Shown here in pieces: positions 21,882-32,248 of a DNA stretch of 64,000 bases. Origin of the DNA: Lolium rigidum (lineage: Eukaryota; Streptophyta; Magnoliopsida; Poales; Poaceae); the NCBI RefSeq assembly GCF_022539505.1, contig NC_061511.1, positions 35,288,620 to 35,352,619 of the forward strand, given 5' to 3'. Positions within the stretch are counted from its first letter, which is position 1. Each line of letters starts with the position of its first letter. The position numbers and the translations under genes are program-made. A model generated the notes under the pieces. That model saw only the letters and a list, made by a program, of their open reading frames with translations. It was not told the DNA's origin and ran no database searches.

Positions 21882-22305
21882 CGAAAATATGGTGGAGCAC
21901 CTGGGTGCCAGCGCACCTGGTTTCAATTTTTTTGAAAAATGCGATTTAAATATTTTAGAAAATTTTGAAATAATTCACGCGTGTATATGACACCTTGATA
22001 CTTGCCTGTGCAAATTTTCAAGAAAAAATACGACCGTATGTGACCTACACAAAAAAGAGAAAACTGAACTTTGTTATACTGTAAATAGTGTACGTGTACT
22101 TCTTATACTGTCAACAGTATGATTTGTTATTTTTGTGTAGGTTACATAATTTCTTATTTTCGGTTCAAACTTGACATTCCCATACCTGAATACATTCTCT
22201 ACACACATGATTTATGCCGATTTTTTATAAGTAATTTTAGTATTTTTTAGAAATTTATTGTTAAAAACGGGTTCTGGCGCACCCGAGAGCCAAAAATCTG
22301 CGTCC
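21882..22305. mobile_element. Mutator-type MITE, 424 bp
   Basis: Flanked by GATGGTAGAC at 21872-21881 and 22306-22315, a 9-10 bp duplication as Mutator-like transposases make. The inverted ends are imperfect and built on GGGTGC...GCACCC (CACCTGGGTGCCAGCGCACC left, GGCGCACCCGAGAGCC right). The interior is AT-rich and non-coding. It is the same family as 31835-32248. Confidence 0.82.
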
Positions 22306-22315
22306 GATGGTAGAC

Positions 22316-23065
22316 ACTATATTTTGATTATGTGGCTGTGAGTTTCCGTATACAGCAAGTGCGGGGCAAAACTTTCAATTTTGGAGCAGAGCTGGTTTGG
22401 GCAAAGGCGCAAAGCGCGGGGCAAAATATTCCGTTTCGGGGAGGCTGGTCTAGACAAACGAGCCTCCGAGCGCTCGCTAGACGCATCCTAGAAAAATTGA
22501 GAAACAAGGATGCTATTTAAGGAACAATGGAAATTGCGGTTCTATAGGTTAGATAAATTGAGAAACAAGGATGCTATTTAAGGAATAATAGAAATTGCGG
22601 TTCAATGGGTGCACAATGACTTAGCATGTGCAAATGAACACGTATCCTGCTCAACATAGGTAATTGCCATACTGTAGATGTATCCCTTGCAGTTTTGTTG
22701 CAAAAAAACATAGGCAGTTACTCACTTTTCTGTGTTACTTCATCTTATCTACTGATCACTCACTCCATTGATTTCAATATCCTCCCCCATGGTTCCATGA
22801 TCTTTAGACCTTGCCTCATAATGCATCGACATGGGGACTAGCATATCCTAGATCTTAATAGTGTCCAGACTAAATTTACAACACAAACCAACAGTATATA
22901 TGTTTCTGTACCTGTCAAAATACTTATCGATGAGCATCACATATCTGAAATTAGTGTATGATATTGACTAAATGGGATTAATTTGTAAGGTTGAGTCGGA
23001 ATCTGCCAATGGTTAACTTATTTTTATTTTGTACTACATTAGTGTGTTCCAAGCTCTCTACTTTC
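22316..23065. other. Unassigned spacer containing a 61-bp tandem duplication
   Basis: AAATTGAGAAACAAGGATGC at 22494 recurs exactly 61 bases later at 22555, with the following ~50 bp nearly identical. The remainder shows no recognisable gene or transposon ends. Confidence 0.7.
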
Positions 23066-23073
23066 TAAATATT

Positions 23074-24098
23074 TTTTTTGATAAAGGGAATATATTAATA
23101 TCAAAAGATAACAATTACACCTAGCCTCTGCAACAACACAAGATCCTAATGGCAATACGGATGCACATAGCCAAAAAAATAAAAGAAAACTAAGAAACAA
23201 TAGTCCCGCTATAGCATCCTAGACTTAGCAACAGCAATACAACCACCACCGAGACAACACCTAAAATACAGAATCTCCAAAAATGATGCCTCCAAGAAGG
23301 AAACAGTGCAACAACGCCGTCGTCGCCCAACCAAAGATCTTAGATTTTCACCCTGAAGATAGTCCCCGATCTTAAAAAAATGCCTCCAACAAGGTCATTG
23401 ACAGACACAACCAGTTAAAGCCAGACCTTTGGTTTTCACCCTGAAAGGTAGGACTCTGAACTTCACCTGTGCTGCCGCTCCCATTTTCATACCACTTCTG
23501 CGGATCCCGGGACACCAAGCAAGTCTCTCAACAACACGGAGACTTGAAGCTCTCTTAGCTAGTCCTCCGTTTCGGCCTTCATGTTATTCCCTTCATCTGG
23601 CTGCATCATGGACCAAAATATCTCTTGATACCAACACAGATAAGAGTTTCGCGCCGCTCCCTCCAGAACCAAACGGTCGGAATAAAACCATGGGTGCGCA
23701 CGACCGAATACCACTAATCCAGTAAACTTCAGGCAAAAAAAGAACTTTTACATTTGCCGGCGGCGCCTTCCGGAACTCAACACTCCTGCCAGATCGAGAA
23801 GACCAAACCATAGGTCGGTCTTCATCTTCGCCCAAGAGAGACCCTAAGACCACCGCCTTTATTTAGGCCGGGTCCCCACGCCGGCGACCATCCCAGGCTG
23901 GCCACAGTTGCCGCCGAAGACACCAAGCGTAGATTGCGTTGTCCGGAGACACCGCACACACCCTGGGCACCGCCGCAGCCGAACGCCAACCCCCACCGGC
24001 GACATCAGCCGACGCCGGCGTCTATGCCTCTCCACCTTGCCGCCGGAACGCGGTGACAGATCGAAAGACCCACCACCACCATCTAAGCAATGAATAAA
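23074..24098 (-). mobile_element. LINE/SINE-like retroposon, reverse orientation
   Basis: Starts with a T run then TTGATAAAGGGAATATATTA and CACCTAGCCTCTGCAAC, a 3'-end layout seen repeatedly in Triticeae non-LTR elements. The far half is a GC-rich block (CGCCGGCGACC type) with no long frame. TAAATATT occurs on both sides (23066-23073 and 24099-24106) and may be the target duplication. It is short and AT-rich, so the right border is only likely. Confidence 0.55.
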
Positions 24099-24103
24099 TA
24101 AAT

Positions 24104-24752
24104 ATTCCTTGAGAATCTAGCCAAATTATTCGAGATTCTTATTACATGCTCTTCCAGTTTTAGCAAAGCTCTGTCGATTTCTTTACCTATGAGGTCCACC
24201 ATTGTATATACGTGTAATACACTTGCTAACAATACCAATCCTCCTATATATTCATCTGGTACCATGTCGAAGCTGCACCCACAGCTCACTGGGGATCAAA
24301 CTCCACATTTGATACCCTATGTGTCACATTAAGGTAAATTGTTCTTGTACTAAGAGAAGATGTTCATGTTGACACTGAAACACTTGTGGTGACCTCGTTC
24401 AATTTCAAGAACTTTGAGGCTCAAGTGTTTACTGAACCGGAGTTGCTCGGTGTTTTACGAAAGCTTACCTTGCATATTTTGATCACTTGAATGAACAAAG
24501 TAAACCAAGTCCGCCAAACAAGTGTAAGCGTGTAACCACCACTACATCCGAGATGCCTTGAGGCATCTTCATGTGATATTTTTTCTTGAGAATCTTTGCC
24601 AAATTATCCGAGATGCTTATTTCATGCTCTTCCAGTTCTAGCAAAGCTCTCTCGAATTGTTTACCATGAGGTCCACCGTGACATGCACGTGTAACACACT
24701 TGCTTAGCAAACTCGATTCTCCTATATATTCATTTGGTACCATGTCGAAATG
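24104..24752 (-). repeat. Diverged direct repeat pair, ~170 bp each
   Basis: 24104-24280 and 24584-24752 share CTTGAGAATCT..CCAAATTAT, ATGCTCTTCCAGTT.TAGC and TGGTACCATGTCGAA. On the minus strand both copies encode related peptides (MVPDEYIGG.../MVPNEYIGES..., then LLKLEEHVIRISNNLA / LLELEEHEISISDNLA). The parallel amino-acid conservation suggests duplicated exons of an unrecognised coding sequence, now fragmentary. Confidence 0.6.
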
Positions 24753-24755
24753 CTC

Positions 24756-25140
24756 CCAAACTATACATACGAACGATATTTGATCCAGTGAAATCGATCA
24801 CCTGGCTGCTAGACATTCATGCAGGTTAGGACCTACATATGCGTCGCAAATGCAAAGAGTGCTTGATTCGGCCGACACGTCTTCCCCACTGTGGAGCATC
24901 GGGTGCGAATTCGACGGGGGCAACGATATTATTTCCAGATGGGGGGCTCTACCAAAGATGCCCGGCCACTTTGCACAGCACCGAGACCGAACATTTGGGA
25001 TAACGATCGTCTGCGTGCATGATATCCATGCTTCTATTCCAAATTAAAGCAGCTCATGATCGATCCAATGACGGCACTCACATGGGTTTGGAATCAAAGC
25101 ATCTTCAGAGTCCCAGGAGAACACACATCTCTCCTACCTA
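24756..25140. other. Spacer upstream of the small candidate gene
   Basis: No repeat family recognised. It includes the promoter-proximal DNA of the 25267 ORF. Confidence 0.4.
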
Positions 25141-25147
25141 TGGAGCC

Positions 25148-25154
25148 TATAAAT
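25148..25154 (+). promoter_or_regulatory. TATA box (TATAAAT) of the 93-residue ORF
   Basis: TATAAAT lies 113 bp upstream of the ATG at 25267. With initiation ~30 bp downstream this gives an 80-90 nt 5' leader. The leader is A/C-rich and contains no other ATG, which is typical of compact plant genes. Confidence 0.55.
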
Positions 25155-25266
25155 GACCTTCAAACCAAGCTCAAACAAATCAAGCCCTCTTCTCGCTACA
25201 AAAAGATCTACTAAATCCAATTGGCTAGTTAGATCGACCACATAGTAGAAGGAGAAAAGGTTGAGA

Positions 25267-25548
25267 ATGTTCCGTCGGAGTGGTGGTGGCGGTGGCAGGA
25301 CCAAGAAGTCGACGGTGCCTGTGAGCACGAGCACGGGCAACGAGCTGCCCGTGGATGGAGCGGTGCGGGTGACGAGAGTGGACAGAATCCAGGCTTACAA
25401 CCTCGTCTCCAGGCCATCGGTGTACCACGCTGTCTCGGCGGCGACGTCTGTGCCGGTGGAGAGCCTGGCCGTCAGCGTTGTTCGGGTTGGGGACGTAGTG
25501 GACGACGAACACGACGGCTTTGTCTCTGTGACCGTCGCGCATAACTGA
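25267..25548 (+). CDS. Small single-exon gene, 93 residues, function unknown
   Basis: ATG at 25267 to TGA at 25546-25548. The N-terminus is basic and glycine-rich (MFRRSGGGGGRTKKS). The rest is a compact domain of alternating Val/Ser/Thr with charged residues (GAVRVTRVDRIQAYNLVS, SLAVSVVRVGDVVDDEHDG), which looks like beta-strand-rich sequence. No Cys, no signal peptide and no membrane segment are seen. High GC third positions contrast with the AT-rich surroundings, and a TATA box precedes it, so translation is plausible. An antisense frame overlaps but lacks promoter support. I do not recognise the family. Confidence 0.5.
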   Translation: MFRRSGGGGGRTKKSTVPVSTSTGNELPVDGAVRVTRVDRIQAYNLVSRPSVYHAVSAATSVPVESLAVSVVRVGDVVDDEHDGFVSVTVAHN

Positions 25549-25839
25549 CCATAAGAACTAGGCCGCTCTGTCTTAAGCGTTTGTGTGACGCTTGACCAGG
25601 GAAACATATGTACACCTACGGCTACACGCGCCTGCGGGTCATGTAGAAGGGCAATATATGCACATCGACTGGTTAATAAACCGGCCTGAGAAAATTTGGT
25701 TTCCATCTAAATTATTGGCTTTGCTCACTGGGTCATTTTTGCCTGCATGCGGAGGCACACTCGATTCAACCGTTTCCAGCGAAACTCTGAGTTCGTGAAA
25801 AAGGGAAAAGCTGCATCCCGTCCGTGTAAGCTTGTAGAT

Positions 25840-26015
25840 GGCGCGAGTTCGCACGTATCCCCGAAAAGTCAGCGGGCGAAATCTCGTTACCTCCCGCCGT
25901 TTCAAACCTTTATATCACCGCTCCGCTCACCACCAAAATCCGCATCACCATTTCCCCTCATTTGAGCTCTCCGTCCCGGCGAGGAGCTTCACCGAAGAGC
26001 AGGTAAGCGACAACA
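25840..26015 (+). promoter_or_regulatory. Promoter and first-intron donor of the Myb/SANT locus (tentative)
   Basis: A TTTATATC TATA-like element near 25909 is followed by a C-rich leader and AGCAG|GTAAGC, a strong intron donor near 26001. It would fit the 5' UTR of the decayed gene that follows. No full-length link can be shown. Confidence 0.35.
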
Positions 26016-26449
26016 TCTAGATGAGTAGCTGCTGGACAATGGCGAAAAGTGATCCTCCGCATCTTCTGTAAGCTCGTCACTAGATCGATTCCTCTCTGAT
26101 GGCAGTGAGATCCGACTAGCTCTGATGGTTGAGCATGTTCTAGATAATAGTAGATGAACTGGTAGATCTGTGGCCGCATGTTGCTTGCTAGTACTGATTG
26201 ATGTGCATGATGTACCTATAGATCGAAATATTATTGGTGTTTTGTATATCTGCTCAATATAGCTTAATTTTGCTCAATATTGCCCAAAACTTGCTGAATC
26301 TAGGTTATCTATGATGGTGTTATAGATCTGGACGTAATGTTGCCCCTCTATAGTGTGGTTGGTCAAACTTCGTTTAGATCTTATGCATTACAATGTTGTA
26401 GTTCTAACTGACCACTACGTAGTGTATACCCGCGATAAATTTGACCAGG

Positions 26450-27600
26450 CCATCATGGATACCAAGGAGATGCCCTCCTTTGTTGATAAGACCCAGTAAT
26501 GTAGTAAAGTTGCTCACATACCCGCAGTAAGAAGAGATCATGTTGCCGCACAACATTTGTTTAGTAGTTGTGAAACATGATGAAAAGCTTGTTGCTGCCA
26601 TGCTTGGTAGGAAGAGGGCGATAAAGGCAGGTCCCACAATGCTTGTGGCTTGAAGGGGGTGTGAAGCCTCTATGAAGTGGCCTCCCTTCTTGTACACCTT
26701 CGTTCTGAAGAATAAATGTGAAATCATCAAGAACGGCGTCAGGACATGAAAGGGGTTCAAGTAGGTGCACTTGAACAATGTTGCCAAGAAGGTCTTCAGG
26801 TGTGCAACCACCTGCGTAAGTGGAGAGCAAGGTGGATTAAGACCGCCATACTGAGAGAACTTAGTGACACTGGATGGGATGATGACACTCATACCATTGT
26901 CCTGGAGGAAGAGCACTACATAGGCCATGTCTTGATACTACCCGGATTTAGTTCATAACCTTTGAAAAATACCTACTCTTAGGCTGACAGCTAAAATACT
27001 ATCTTCGTATATCCACTGTCTTAGATTCACCCAAAGGACATTGAGTGCCTGAACAAGCCAATTACCAACTACACCTACACCCAGATGCAACAGATCTTCT
27101 CATATGGCCTTACCACCGGTAGGTACGCCATGGGCTCTAGCGAGCCTCTGGGTGCACCTTGTCCTGAGTACTTTGACACGCATGAGTCTTAGACCCTCGT
27201 CGTTGATGACGACTATAAACATGCTCCTTCTCATGTGCTGGTACTAGTGCAGCTCCTGGTTGTGCTGGTACCACTACATGTTCTATTGCTAGTCCTGTCT
27301 TTGTGAATGCTGCGAAGAATTGGAGGAGGTCCCTCTTGGCAGAGGAGGACATCGTCCACATGTCCTTCATGACCAAGAACGTGAAAGCAGTGGCGGTCTC
27401 CATCACCAAATGCTTCCCCTCCAGATATGCATCCAACCTCTACTCCGCTATCAATCTATCATGGATGCTCGTGGGTTCAACCCTGAGGCTCTCATGGTGT
27501 CTTTGAGACACCTCTTCGACAACAGGGCTCAAGGCAAACAACTTTGTTCAGATGGCAGAAGACCACATGACACTCTGGTACATGACCTTCCTTTCTAGGC
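26450..27600 (+). pseudogene. Myb/SANT-like (LIMYB-type) gene remnant
   Basis: Plus-strand fragments in shifting frames match the plant family with a Myb_DNA-bind_3-like domain. HLRKWRARWIKTAILREL and DDDTHTIVLEEEHYIGH lie near 26800-26930. Then come KDIECLNKPITNYTYTQM and TTGRYAMGSSEPLGAP at 27030-27150, MTKNVKAVAVSITKCF near 27370, and ARGFNPEALMVSLRHLFDNR near 27460-27530. The order is that of an intact family member, but stops and frameshifts occur throughout. Many such genes in grasses travel with, or derive from, Harbinger-type elements. No TIRs are visible here. Confidence 0.72.
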
Positions 27601-27957
27601 ACTACTATGTGTAGTGCTCCCTGATGATGGGGTGCCGGCAGTGTTGCATGCATGATGATGATGTTTTTCTATTTTGAAGTAGCTACGACTTGATGAAAAC
27701 TTATGCCAAGGCTTGTATATTATGTGAGGTGGTATATACTAATCTCTCACATGATTGTGAACTTGCGGTGGTAGGATTACCCCCTCTTTTGATGTAGTGG
27801 TAGGATGACACCATAGTAGCTAGTGCGACCGTTAGTACGATCACTAGCTGGTAGGTTGAACTTGTGATGCTTTTGCCTATATAATCATCCATGCTTATGT
27901 TCTGAGCTTTATTTTCTATAGTATGTACCTTACGTTTCAAATGCTCTGTCTTCGTAG

Positions 27958-28122
27958 AAATACAAGTGGTACGTGGTATTCTACGACAAAGTTGTAGGAG
28001 TCTACAGTTCATGGGAGGATGTTAGTCTGCAAGTGACACATTACTAGAAGAACTTCCACAAAGGTTATAAGATTAGAGAGGAGGCAGAACTAGCTTACTC
28101 CGAGTTCTTAGCGGAACTGTGA
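27958..28122 (+). pseudogene. RNase H1 N-terminal (hybrid-binding) domain exon
   Basis: An exon-like block after acceptor TCTTCGTAG. It opens KYKWYVVFYDKVVGVYSSWE, continues to FHKGYKIREEAELAYSEF and ends at TGA (28120-28122). The pattern (YxVFxG/DxVxGVYxxWxxC, then KGYxxxxEAE) is that of the small RNA-DNA hybrid-binding domain found at the N-terminus of RNase H1. One in-frame TAG sits between the two halves. It lies 350 bp after the Myb/SANT remnant on the same strand and may be a later exon of the same gene. Confidence 0.65.
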
Positions 28123-28369
28123 GGTATGTAGCTCCCAAAATCGCAGTTCTTGGAGTTCCAAAGATCATGTGGCATATGAAATTGCATATGAAATTCCATC
28201 CTTCACCCACGGTTAAATAAACTGTGCATCCACCCTTTCTCGTAGCGACGGTACGGTAAATCGTGTGATGGCCTTTTTTCGAAAATGTTCCGGGCGTGAT
28301 GAGATACTCTGAGTTGGCGAGCATCTTCAACAGTCCGTGTCCGTTTGGGTCAGCGCGTGCCGAAAATGC

Positions 28370-28546
28370 TGTAGAGCGACAGAGAGAGGGATTGGCAAAA
28401 TATGTGTAATGTTTTATTGAGCCTCTCGCGCGAGTATATATAGTGGTACAGACTTGGAGGCTAAGATAGTTCTCCTAGAGATATGGTAGGTAGAGATTAC
28501 AAATCCTAGACTACTTAATATACCTATACCAAATATATCTCTATCA
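28370..28546 (-). repeat. 3' LTR of the short Copia-like element
   Basis: 177 bp, the partner of 30391-30568. They share GAGTATATATAGTGGTACAG and CTCCTAGAGATATGGTAGGT with a handful of substitutions. Confidence 0.9.
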
Positions 28547-30390
28547 CTCATCCGCAGTCGTAGCGGTAGTGACGTGAACAACAGTAGCATCGTGGACGGT
28601 CAGACTGGAGAGAAATCGAAGGTAGGAACCAACGGGCTGACACTCCCCCGCTGTCGTAGCAGAGCGTCGTGGACGATGTCGCGTTGCGGATGCTTGGACT
28701 ATAGAAGAAGCCGATGTGCTCATGCGAGGTGATAGTCCTTTGTGCCGATGTCGAGGCAGCCGAGAGCGTGGGTGCTGCAACCTTGGTCGGGGTAGCCGCG
28801 CAAGGGGATGCCGTGGTTGATGTCGTGGTCAGGTGCCGATGTCGAGGTAGCCGCACATGAAGCCGCAAGCGCATAGTGCGCGATGAGAGTGACAGAGACG
28901 TGGCGAGGCAGTCGTCGAAGAGGGTGTCGATGCCGAAGTCGATGCAGTCGGAGCCGTCGAGGACGAGGTGGTGCCCTAGTTTTGCCAGAATTAGGTGCAC
29001 GTCGGGGACGAAGGCATACTCTGGTTTTGCCAGAACCGAGTATGCAAAGATGAAGTCAGCGACGCGGTCGAGGCAGTCGTAGAAGAGTCGATGCCGGGGA
29101 AGACGTTGTCGAAGCCAATGAGGACGAGGCGCTGATCCGAGCTTGCCAGGCCCGGGGATGCGGAGGGACGAATGCACGTACCGGTGTTGCCAACACCGGG
29201 CGTGCAAGGGTAGGGACCATCATGGACCTTGCGCCAGTGTCAGGGGGACTAGCAGAGGAGCCCTCTAGAGCGGTGGCGAGACGTCGAGCGGCGAACAGGG
29301 AGAGGTGTCGATGCAGTCCGCGGTTGTCGGAGCAGACAAAGTAGTCGGGGACGAGACGATGATGCTGGCGATGAGGTCGTGGTGGACGGAGATGTAGAAG
29401 GCGGCGAAACCAGCGACGGCCAGGAGTGGCCATGATGGATGCCTAGATTGTAGAGGTGGTCGGCGAGGCCTGCGACGACCAGAAGTGGTCATGCAGGTTA
29501 CCTGTGGAGGTGCGGCGGCGGTACTCGAAGTAGGCGAGGAAGAGCTCGACGGCTTGACGTAGACCTTGCGCTGACGGTGGAGACCGCGCCGATGGGGCGG
29601 CGCGATAGTAGACTGGAATGTCGGTGCACAGGGGACGGCGAAGTAGACTATGTGCGGTGACGTCACGGCCTGAGGGGCTGGCATAGCTGCAGGGCGCGAG
29701 TCGGCGCAGCGGCGGGAGGCCACCAGCGACGTACACACCTGGAAGGCGCGTCGGAAGCCGGTAGCGTGGACCAAAGGCGGCGGCGCTGCGGCCCAAAGGG
29801 GCGACGCAGCGGCAGCCCGTAGCTCGATCGGTGGTAGGCGCGTGCTCGGGACGTGCTTGGCGGAAACATGCGCGCGATCGGTTGATCAGACCGACAACGA
29901 CGCTGTACGCGCCATGGCATGGACGATGTGCAGATTGGAGTTGATGGCGGCGTTGTCGATGATGTCCCGGGCGATGACGGCGGAGACGAACCGGTGATGG
30001 AGACCGCGCGGGCGAGATAGCCTGCTGCGTCACACGTGGGCGTCCCATGTGTGACACGTGCGGCCGTGCCGCGCGGGTCGATTAAGATGGCCGGTGTAGA
30101 TCGACACCATTGTCAAAGTAGAGGCGCGCGGTGACGACGGCGGTGGGCGACTCAATCCGATTTATGATCGGTAAACCAAAAAAGAAACGTCGGTCGAGCG
30201 GCCGGCGGACAAAAAAGAAAACCGATCTAAAGATTGAAAAAAAGAGACGTGAGGGCAGCCGATCAACCGATCGGCGGATGAACCCTCATACGGGTTGTGC
30301 GGCTCCCGGAGTAGATCATGGGGATCGATCTCCCTACGGGCGACGCGGTGCGGCGACGGCTAGGTCAAGATCGGTGCCGCTCTAATACCA

Positions 30391-30568
30391 TGTAGAACGA
30401 TAGAGAGAGGGATTTGCGGAATATGGTTTGATGTTGTATTGATCCTCTCAGGCGAGTATATATAGTGGTACAGACTTGGAGGCTAAGATAGCTCTCCTAG
30501 AGATATGGTAGGTTGAGATTACAAATCCTAAACTACCTAATATACCTATACCAAATATATCTCTAACA
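30391..30568 (-). repeat. 5' LTR of the short Copia-like element
   Basis: 178 bp, directly next to the Met-type primer-binding site at 30379-30390. Confidence 0.9.
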
Positions 30569-31024
30569 AATGCGTCTGGTACCGTTCTAGCGGGACGACG
30601 CATAGTGGCCGGGCCATCCGCGGTGTTGTGGGGATGACCCCCGGTATGCCAAAGGCATGCCAAACCGGATGGTTTGAGCTATCAAGATACCGGTTTAAAG
30701 ATTATTCCGGGCTGTGAAGCTAAGCTTTTGGCTAAGTAAATCTATACCGGTATCCCCAGAGGGGTATACCAAAATGAGCTAAGAAGGTACCGGATTACCG
30801 GTACCTGCTACACTGTAGCACGTCGGCAAGACTGGTCAAAGATTCTCTAAGGAGATAGAAGACAAAGATGAGCGAAGTGATACGTCCAATTTGCATCACT
30901 ATTTTATATCATAATTTGCTGTTATTCATTGATATATTTCATATTGGGACACAATACTTATGTTATTTCATCTATTTTGCATGTTTCATGATTATTTGGA
31001 GATCGAGCACGGGAGCCAGGATTC

Positions 31025-31124
31025 NNNNNNNNNNNNNNNNNNNNNNNNNNNNNNNNNNNNNNNNNNNNNNNNNNNNNNNNNNNNNNNNNNNNNNNNNNNN
31101 NNNNNNNNNNNNNNNNNNNNNNNN
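31025..31124. other. Assembly gap, 100 N
   Basis: Exactly 100 unresolved bases, a conventional placeholder. It interrupts the 5' LTR of the Gypsy-like element 147 bp from its start. From the 1,511-bp 3' LTR, roughly 1.36 kb of LTR plus the start of the internal region should lie in it. Confidence 0.98.
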
Positions 31125-31126
31125 CG

Positions 31127-31399
31127 CTCAACGCCAAGAAGAGCGCACGGATTAGGACCGGAGGAGGACTTCCCCGCCATTACCTAGCTCCAAGGACATC
31201 TTCTTCAGGAAAGACGGAGCCCGAAGCTGAAGGTTGGGGAAATAACTCCAAGAGTTGGGACTCGTCGTCGGACAGACTTCTTAACCGCGTCGAGCACAAT
31301 TCGGAGATGATTCGCAATCTCATATACAGGATTGATGAGCTTCAGGAGCTTATTGAGAAGCTTGTCAGGAATTCATCACCACCATCGCCAAAGGAGTAA
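31127..31399 (+). CDS. C-terminal part of an unknown Gypsy-element protein
   Basis: The frame is open from the gap edge to TAA at 31397-31399 (90 residues visible). It contains a Ser/Gly/Glu-rich segment and then a predicted coiled coil (LLNRVEHNSEMIRNLIYRID, ELQELIEKLV) and a short SSPPSPKE tail. No zinc knuckle or enzyme motif is visible. It may be the end of a gag-like or accessory protein of this non-autonomous element. The N-terminus is lost in the gap. Confidence 0.5.
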   Translation, partial: LNAKKSARIRTGGGLPRHYLAPRTSSSGKTEPEAEGWGNNSKSWDSSSDRLLNRVEHNSEMIRNLIYRIDELQELIEKLVRNSSPPSPKE

Positions 31400-31834
31400 T
31401 CCATCTTCGGTATTGGCATCCCCTTGGTTTGTTCCAAGCTTGGGGGAGTGCCGCGGTATCACATTATCATTACCTTTTACTTTTTACTATCAAGTGTGTC
31501 ATATCATGAGTAGGGAAGTTATCGTATAAGATGGGTTGCAGTGTGGAAGTATCTCTCCTTTAGTTTGTCTATGTATCCCTTGGTGTGAGTTATCGTTATG
31601 GAATATTAATGAGAAGTCTTATCATTTACATATTGCACACCTTATTTTAGTTTGCAATTTCTACTATATGATTGATCTTGATTTTAGTATTGGTACCACT
31701 TTGGGAGCATTGAGTAAATCTATTTGGTTTTGGCAAACTTAGCAATGGTCAATAGCAACAACACTTTGAGTTTAAGAAGAATAGAGGAAACAAATGTAGA
31801 AGATGTTATTATCTTTCTTATCAGTCCTTAGCAT

Positions 31835-32248
31835 AACGCGGACTTTTGGCTCTTGGGTGCAACGCACCCCCATAGACCAAAAAAATTATAATAATTTAAA
31901 TAAGTTACAAAAAAATTTGAATCTTCCTGGAAATAGAAGATGATCAAGTTTGTACTCGTAAAAAAAAATGGTTGGACACAAAATGATTCCCATGGACACC
32001 AGTGGCAAAAAGACAAAATTATGACAAAAAAAAGTGAATAGTACCTGGTCATGGGGCATTTCGAGTTTGTTTTTTTACCCAGGATACAATAAAAGTAATT
32101 TTCTAGGAAAATATTTTGTTTCGGGTACAATACCTGATCATCTTTGATTTCCAAAAAAAATTAAATTTTTTTAAACTTTTTTTAATATATTTTTTTATTT
32201 TTCCAAGTATAGGGGTGTGTGGCACCCGGGAGCCACTCTGTATTTCCC
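31835..32248. mobile_element. Mutator-type MITE, 414 bp, inside the Gypsy-like element
   Basis: Flanked by GTCCTTAGCAT at 31824-31834 and 32249-32259 (a 9-11 bp duplication). The inverted ends carry TGGCTCTTGGGTGC (left) and GGCACCCGGGAGCCA (right). The core is AT-rich. Family match to 21882-22305. Confidence 0.87.

Larger units (their letters stand above)
28370..30568 (-). mobile_element. Short non-autonomous Copia-like LTR element, 2.2 kb
   Basis: Two LTRs of ~177 bp (28370-28546 and 30391-30568; TGTAGA...TCTMTAACA-type ends) flank ~1.84 kb without gag, integrase or RT motifs. On the minus strand a primer site TGGTATTAGAGC (30379-30390) abuts the right LTR. It matches the initiator tRNA-Met site with one change. 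The interior is GC-rich with many overlapping meaningless frames. The LTR contains TATATATAG. Mobilisation would need proteins from a full Copia element. Confidence 0.9.
28365..30573. repeat. Target-site duplications AATGC of the short Copia-like element
   Basis: AATGC at 28365-28369 and 30569-30573 directly flanks the two LTRs, confirming a complete insertion. Confidence 0.9.

Noticed and set aside
28548..30057. Several overlapping minus-strand frames of 170-220 codons
   Set aside because: They fall in the GC-rich non-coding interior of the short Copia-like element, have no domain, and change frame without conserved pieces.
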